Below are positions 7,653 to 11,489 of a DNA stretch of 11,489 nt, one piece after another. Position numbers and translations under genes: made by a program. Under the pieces are notes generated by a model, which saw nothing but the letters and a program-made list of their open reading frames with translations, did no database searches and had not been told where the DNA came from. The stretch is from Rhodospirillaceae bacterium (GTDB lineage Bacteria; Pseudomonadota; Alphaproteobacteria; MPNO01; UBA2964). The stretch spans positions 3,747 to 15,235 of the forward strand of contig PATI01000063.1 in assembly GCA_002712335.1 (NCBI GenBank), written 5' to 3'. Position 1 is the stretch's first letter. Every line of letters starts with the position of its first letter.

Positions 7653-8834
7653 TTAATCCATTAAAACTTCCTGATAAACTGCCATCGTTCTCTGTCTCAA
7701 TAGATCCTTCGTAAAGTTCTGGCGGACATTTTCTATAGCGCGTTTTGCAATAAGATTACGAGCCTGTGAATCAATTAATAAAGCATCATGCAAAACATCA
7801 GCTAATTCATTTGCATTATTAGGGGTTACTAACCACCCAGTTTCACCATGAGTGATAATTTCTCTAGCAGCCCCATGATCAGCAGCAATTATAGGACGCC
7901 CCATTGCTTGTGCCTCAACAATTATCCTCCCAAATGCTTCGGCTTCCGTCGACGCAGAAACAACTACATCTGCCAACATAAATGCCGCGGGCATGTCTCT
8001 ACAATTTCCGGTAAATTGCACTATCTGCTCCAAACCAAATCTATTAATAGTTTTATGCAATTCGCGAACATATCGACGCTTACCCTGATGACCACCAACT
8101 ATAATACAGCGCAGATTTTCATACTCCTGTAACCTGCCTAATGCTTCTAGCAAGACTAGGTGACCTTTCCAACGCGTCAAGCGTCCGGGCAACATAACAA
8201 TTTTAGCATCATCCGGTATTCTCCATGCTTCTGCCAATTGAATTACCCTCTCAGGGCTCACCGCGGCAGGATCGAATAAATCTATATCCGCACTTCGGGG
8301 AATGACCCTTATATTATCGGTATCCGCCCCATATTTTTCACATATTTGTTTTCTTATAAATTCAGAAATTGCTATAACGCGATCACCACGGGCCATAACA
8401 GAGTTATAATATCTTTTTATGGAGTTTCTTGCGCTATAATTACCATGAAAAGTTGTGATAAATTTTATCTGGGTCCTACCAGCAGCAACTAGTCCACTCC
8501 AGGCGGGCAAGCGACTGCGAGCATGCAAAATATCCACTTGGTGCTCTCTGATTAGTTTAACTAAACGATTAACGTTTAAGTAAGCCGTCAATGGATTTTT
8601 CGCACCTATCGGTAGATCTATATGCAAACCTCCAGCGCGAGTTATCTCATGGGTCATTGGGCCACCGTTAGAAACAACAATAGCCTTCCATCCAGCATCT
8701 GTTAAAGCTTGTGTTACATCAATGGTACCTCTTTCTACACCTCCGGTCACCAAAGAAGGCAATATCTGCATAACAACCGGATGAGGTTTTTCGTGAGGTT
8801 TTTCAGTGCTAAGATTTTTAAAAGTAGAGTTCAT
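7653..8834 (-). CDS. GT4 family glycosyltransferase
   Basis: Retaining GT-B glycosyltransferase of family 4, 393 residues. Visible elements are the N-terminal glycine-rich loop SLVTGGVERGT (27-37), the segment DILHARSRLPAWSG (101-114), TTFHGNYS, the donor-side start MLPGRLTRWKGH (214-225), and the EX7E motif (E299 and E307 in EAFGRIIVE) that binds the nucleotide-sugar. The C-terminal helix is normal. The first ~20 residues are weakly conserved and contain a duplicated EKPH from a 12-bp tandem repeat. No clear Shine-Dalgarno precedes ATG 8834, and M22 is an alternative start. The pairing with a GT9 gene points to lipopolysaccharide core or another surface glycan; the sugar is unknown. It is the first gene of the minus-strand block and diverges from the hydrolase across 35 bp. 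Confidence 0.88.
   Translation of the reverse strand: MNSTFKNLSTEKPHEKPHPVVMQILPSLVTGGVERGTIDVTQALTDAGWKAIVVSNGGPMTHEITRAGGLHIDLPIGAKNPLTAYLNVNRLVKLIREHQVDILHARSRLPAWSGLVAAGRTQIKFITTFHGNYSARNSIKRYYNSVMARGDRVIAISEFIRKQICEKYGADTDNIRVIPRSADIDLFDPAAVSPERVIQLAEAWRIPDDAKIVMLPGRLTRWKGHLVLLEALGRLQEYENLRCIIVGGHQGKRRYVRELHKTINRFGLEQIVQFTGNCRDMPAAFMLADVVVSASTEAEAFGRIIVEAQAMGRPIIAADHGAAREIITHGETGWLVTPNNANELADVLHDALLIDSQARNLIAKRAIENVRQNFTKDLLRQRTMAVYQEVLMD
8782..8804 (-). repeat. Tandem 12-bp repeat in the 5' end of the GT4 gene
   Basis: TGAGGTTTTTC occurs twice (plus 8782-8792 and 8794-8804), one base apart, as a 12-bp tandem unit with a single mismatch. It encodes the doubled EKPH near residues 11-18. 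Being in frame, it is a length-variable spot without obvious functional weight. Confidence 0.6.
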
Positions 8835-8869
8835 AACTTTGACTTACTGCCAGATTAATAGGTTTTGCA

Positions 8870-9619
8870 ATGACTAATATTCCAAAATTTTTAAATTGCA
8901 GGAATGGTTCTACCATTGCCTATCACAAAATTATCGGAAAAGAACCTAACATTGTATTCCTTGGAGGATACATGTCAGATATGGATGGTACTAAGGCAAT
9001 TTTTTTTCAAAACCATTGCCAAAAGCATGGCCTTTCATATTTACGCTTTGATTACAGTGGACATGGTCGTTCGTCTGGAGAATTCATAACGGGTACTATA
9101 AAACAGTGGTCTGATGATGCCATTTGCGTTATTGACCAACTAACTCAAGGACCCCTTATTCTTGTCGGCTCTTCAATGGGTGGCTGGATAATGATGCTGG
9201 TCGCACTCGCGCGACCCGAAAGAATCAAGGGTCTTATTGGCATAGCCGCTGCACCAGACTTCACAGAACAACTTATGTGGAACCGGTTTCCTGCAAAAAT
9301 AAAAAAAACCTTATTACGTGAAAAAATTTATTATCAACCAACAGAATACGGCGACAAACCTTACCCAATCACTCTTAATCTCATTGAGGATGCTAGACAT
9401 AACCTTATACTTAACAAACCAATTCCGATAAAATGTCCCATACATCTTTTTCAGGGCCAAAGGGATAATACTGTGCCTTGGCAACACGCAATTCAAATTT
9501 CCAAATCAATTCCCACCGACAATGTTACCATAACCTTTATCAAAAATGGTGATCATCGTTTATCACGTGAAAAAGATTTGCGTAGAATTTTTAACTCTAT
9601 AGCCAAAATGTCGAATTAA
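8870..9619 (+). CDS. Alpha/beta hydrolase, ABHD10-like
   Basis: Soluble serine hydrolase of 249 residues. The triad is readable: nucleophile S102 in GSSMGG (100-105), acid D199 in GQRDNTVPW and H229 in NGDHRLS. Family-typical stretches are YLRFDYSGHGRSSGEF (57-72), GLIGIAAAPDFTEQLMW (121-137) and the YGDKPYPIT cap segment (160-168). This combination resembles mitochondrial ABHD10 (a protein S-depalmitoylase and acyl-glucuronidase) and its alphaproteobacterial homologues; this is recognition by memory, not by search. There is no signal peptide, so it is probably cytoplasmic. The substrate is unknown. The start is supported by AGG 7 nt upstream. It diverges from the GT4 gene, and its stop overlaps the stop of the convergent SDR gene. 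Confidence 0.87.
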   Translation: MTNIPKFLNCRNGSTIAYHKIIGKEPNIVFLGGYMSDMDGTKAIFFQNHCQKHGLSYLRFDYSGHGRSSGEFITGTIKQWSDDAICVIDQLTQGPLILVGSSMGGWIMMLVALARPERIKGLIGIAAAPDFTEQLMWNRFPAKIKKTLLREKIYYQPTEYGDKPYPITLNLIEDARHNLILNKPIPIKCPIHLFQGQRDNTVPWQHAIQISKSIPTDNVTITFIKNGDHRLSREKDLRRIFNSIAKMSN

Positions 9620-10488
9620 GAATTAGAATTTTTTGCTAAAATTGCACTCAGTCCTTCGCGATAATTGGGGTAGCTAAAACTTACGCCAAGTTCTGATTTA
9701 ACAAGAGAATTATCAACCCTCCTAAATTCTGAATAAAAACTTCGAACCATTGAGCTAACTGACCCATCGTCAAAAGGGATGGAAGGTGGTGGTTGCACAT
9801 TCATCAATTGGGCGGCGTATTTTACTACATCCGAGCCCATTGCTGGTTCTTCATCACAAATGTTATAAATAGCTCCGGGCCGCGGTTTTTGCATAGAGGC
9901 TTCCAGGACCGCGACTATGTCATCCACATGCACTCTAGAAAAAAGATGTCCATTTTTTATTATTAGTCTTGCTGTCCCATTATGAACCTTGTCAATAGCA
10001 CTTCGACCCGGCCCATATATTCCGGCCAACCGAAATATATGCATTGGCAGCTTTTGTTTCACACTTAATATAGTCCACAACCTTTCTGAATTAACACGCC
10101 TCAATCCCTGTTTTGTTTTTGCAAGCAAGGGCGCACTCTCATCAACAATTTCTCCTTTGGTATCACCGTAAACACCAGTTGATGATAAATAACCAATCCA
10201 TTTGAGGCCTTTAATAGTACTTATTTCATTATGGTGTAAATTATAAACCGGATCACCATTCTCACCTGGAGGAACAGACAGCAAAACATGAGTAGAATTT
10301 TGTAAATCGGATAATTCCTCTAGGGGATTTGAACCATCGAAAAGCTGGAGATTAATATTATGAAGTTTTAATAACTTCATTTTATTCTTTGAACGCACCG
10401 TAGCGGAAATCACCCATCCTTTTTGGCTTAACTTTTGAGCCAAATGCTGAGCAGAGAAACCAAAACCGAAACAAAACAAATGGGACAT
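9616..10488 (-). CDS. NAD(P)-binding SDR / epimerase-like protein (YeeZ-like)
   Basis: Extended or atypical short-chain dehydrogenase of 290 residues with an N-terminal Rossmann fold: FGFGFSAQHLAQKL (7-20) is the dinucleotide loop, followed by beta2 WVISATVRS (25-33). Further motifs are WIGYLSSTGVYGD (97-109), the GYLSSTGVYGD block typical of YeeZ-like proteins, FRLAGIYGPGRSA (152-164) and SRVHVDDIV (184-191). The canonical YxxxK catalytic pair is not seen where expected; RRVNSERLW (130-138) occupies that region, as I recall for this subfamily. So it may bind NAD(P) without ordinary epimerase chemistry. The reaction is unknown. No clear Shine-Dalgarno precedes ATG 10488. Its stop overlaps the hydrolase stop tail to tail. 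Confidence 0.85.
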   Translation of the reverse strand: MSHLFCFGFGFSAQHLAQKLSQKGWVISATVRSKNKMKLLKLHNINLQLFDGSNPLEELSDLQNSTHVLLSVPPGENGDPVYNLHHNEISTIKGLKWIGYLSSTGVYGDTKGEIVDESAPLLAKTKQGLRRVNSERLWTILSVKQKLPMHIFRLAGIYGPGRSAIDKVHNGTARLIIKNGHLFSRVHVDDIVAVLEASMQKPRPGAIYNICDEEPAMGSDVVKYAAQLMNVQPPPSIPFDDGSVSSMVRSFYSEFRRVDNSLVKSELGVSFSYPNYREGLSAILAKNSNS

Positions 10489-10662
10489 AATTTGATAAAA
10501 TAAGAAAGTTTTTAAAATTTGTATGCAGGGAATCTACAGCCCCACCTGAAAATTTACTTAGCTACCGTTTCAACAAGTTATTTACCAAATACAATTGAGT
10601 CCATTAAATTAGAAATTAAAAAGTATTAATGTCCATTTAGACCACTTAAAGAGGAAAACAAA
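10489..10662. other. Divergent intergenic region between the SDR and alcohol dehydrogenase genes
   Basis: A 174-bp AT-rich stretch that must hold promoters for both flanking genes. Toward the dehydrogenase the best pair is TTACCA (10582-10587), 17 nt, then TAAATT (10605-10610), each only 4 of 6 to consensus. Nothing better stands out on the other strand. No small gene, tRNA or convincing hairpin was seen. Confidence 0.4.
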
Positions 10663-11489
10663 ATGAAAGGCATTACATTTTTAGGGGACCACCAAGTTGA
10701 GTTGAAGGAATTTGCTGATCCTACGCCTGGTCCACGCGATGTGATATTAGAAATAAAGGCCTCGGGCATGTGCGGCACAGACTTACATGCCTACAGACGG
10801 CAATTCACCGGTACTGAATATTTTATTGCCGGTCATGAGCCCTGCGGAATTGTTGTTGAACTAGGTGCACACGTCACCGACAAAGAAGCACGAAAAGGAA
10901 TGCGTGTGATGGTGCATCATTATGACGGTTGTGGAAACTGTCGACATTGCAAATCTGGTTGGTCTCAACTCTGTGATGAAGGACCAATTGTCTATGGCTC
11001 TGGTCAGGGGCATGGTGCACATGCACGCTATATGTGTGTAGCATCACATACTTTAATACCCTTACCAGATGATCTGTCCTTCATGACCGGAGCAGCCATT
11101 TCTTGTGGCACCGGAACAGCCTATGGGGCTTTGAAAAGGATAGGACTTGAAGGGGATGAGACCGTTGCTATCTTCGGACAAGGTCCAGTTGGACTATCAA
11201 CTACACAGTTTAGCGCCGAAATGGGAGCGCGTGTTATTGCTATCGAAACCTCACAAGAACGCAGGTCTTTAGCCCTGGAGAAAGGTGCTTACGCTGCAAT
11301 AGACCCAGAAGAAATTGATCCCGTAAAAGCGATCCATGATCTCACACATGGTGAAGGTGCTCACAAGACCATTGAAACCGCCGGTGTTAAACAAGCGCGC
11401 ACTGCAGCGGTTAAGGGGACAAGAAAATGGGGTACTGCTTGTTTCATTGCTGGCGGGGGAGATCTAACTGTGGAAGTAGGACCTGATCT
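10663..11489 (+). CDS. Zinc-dependent medium-chain alcohol dehydrogenase (3' end missing)
   Basis: Medium-chain dehydrogenase/reductase that oxidises an alcohol or polyol with NAD(P). Read by hand, 275 codons are visible of a usual ~340-350, so the last part of the Rossmann domain and the C-terminal strands lie outside the window. Catalytic zinc ligands are C37 (MCGTDLH), H58 with E59 (GHE) and probably C148 (ISCGTGTAYG), the horse-liver-ADH arrangement. The structural zinc lobe is C90, C93, C96 and C104. The nucleotide loop is GQGPVG (172-177), and an acidic E195 after beta2 (VIAIE) favours NAD over NADP. The start has GAGG 8 nt upstream. The substrate is not readable; iditol, sorbitol or threonine dehydrogenase-like annotation would be over-precise. 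No functional link to the neighbours is evident. Confidence 0.93.
   Translation, partial: MKGITFLGDHQVELKEFADPTPGPRDVILEIKASGMCGTDLHAYRRQFTGTEYFIAGHEPCGIVVELGAHVTDKEARKGMRVMVHHYDGCGNCRHCKSGWSQLCDEGPIVYGSGQGHGAHARYMCVASHTLIPLPDDLSFMTGAAISCGTGTAYGALKRIGLEGDETVAIFGQGPVGLSTTQFSAEMGARVIAIETSQERRSLALEKGAYAAIDPEEIDPVKAIHDLTHGEGAHKTIETAGVKQARTAAVKGTRKWGTACFIAGGGDLTVEVGPD

Noticed and set aside
8835..8869. Divergent promoter pair in the 35-bp GT4-hydrolase gap
   Set aside because: TTGACT at 8839-8844 has no -10 at a usable distance, and the best minus-strand candidate (TTGGAA, 19 nt, TATTAA) has a -35 inside the hydrolase gene and long spacing. Too weak to annotate.
9620..9645. AT-rich inverted repeat AATTTT/AAAATT after the hydrolase stop as terminator
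   Set aside because: The stem has no GC pairs and lies inside the coding end of the SDR gene. It would not terminate reliably.

Overview
The window looks like an AT-rich alphaproteobacterial chromosome segment. This is inferred from the gene order and from the flavour of the proteins (L35, L20, IF3, an ABHD10-like hydrolase, a YeeZ-like SDR). A marine Rhodospirillales- or SAR116-like lineage would fit, but taxonomy cannot be settled without a search. I saw no transposases, phage genes, CRISPR arrays, tRNAs or rRNAs. Every expected frame that I followed is intact.

Region 1 (1-8834, minus strand) is one co-directional block of eight genes. Read 5' to 3' on the minus strand they are: a GT4 glycosyltransferase, a GT9 heptosyltransferase-like enzyme, thrS, infC, rpmI, rplT, pheS and pheT (3' end cut by the window edge). 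The last six form the classical cluster of translation genes: ThrRS, IF3, L35, L20 and both PheRS subunits. The gaps are 7, 85, 41, 216, 22, 98 and 5 nt. The long gaps, before rpmI and before pheS, carry most of the regulatory signal visible here.

Region 2 (8870-10488) holds an ABHD10-like alpha/beta hydrolase on the plus strand, divergent from the GT4 gene across only 35 bp. It converges on a YeeZ-like NAD(P)-binding SDR gene, and the two stop codons share a 4-bp TTAA overlap. Region 3 (10489-11489) is a 174-bp divergent intergenic stretch followed by a zinc-dependent medium-chain alcohol dehydrogenase that runs off the right edge.

The genes are mostly housekeeping, and I found no convincing undescribed multi-gene system. 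What deserves a second look is cis-regulation of the translation cluster. infC appears to start at a rare ATC codon behind a good Shine-Dalgarno. A candidate sigma70 promoter with a GC-rich discriminator lies upstream of rpmI. A 7-bp inverted repeat in the rpmI leader could mask the rpmI start codon. The rplT-pheS gap is almost entirely foldable: a predicted three-way junction followed by a bulged hairpin. A hairpin also covers the thrS stop codon just upstream of infC.
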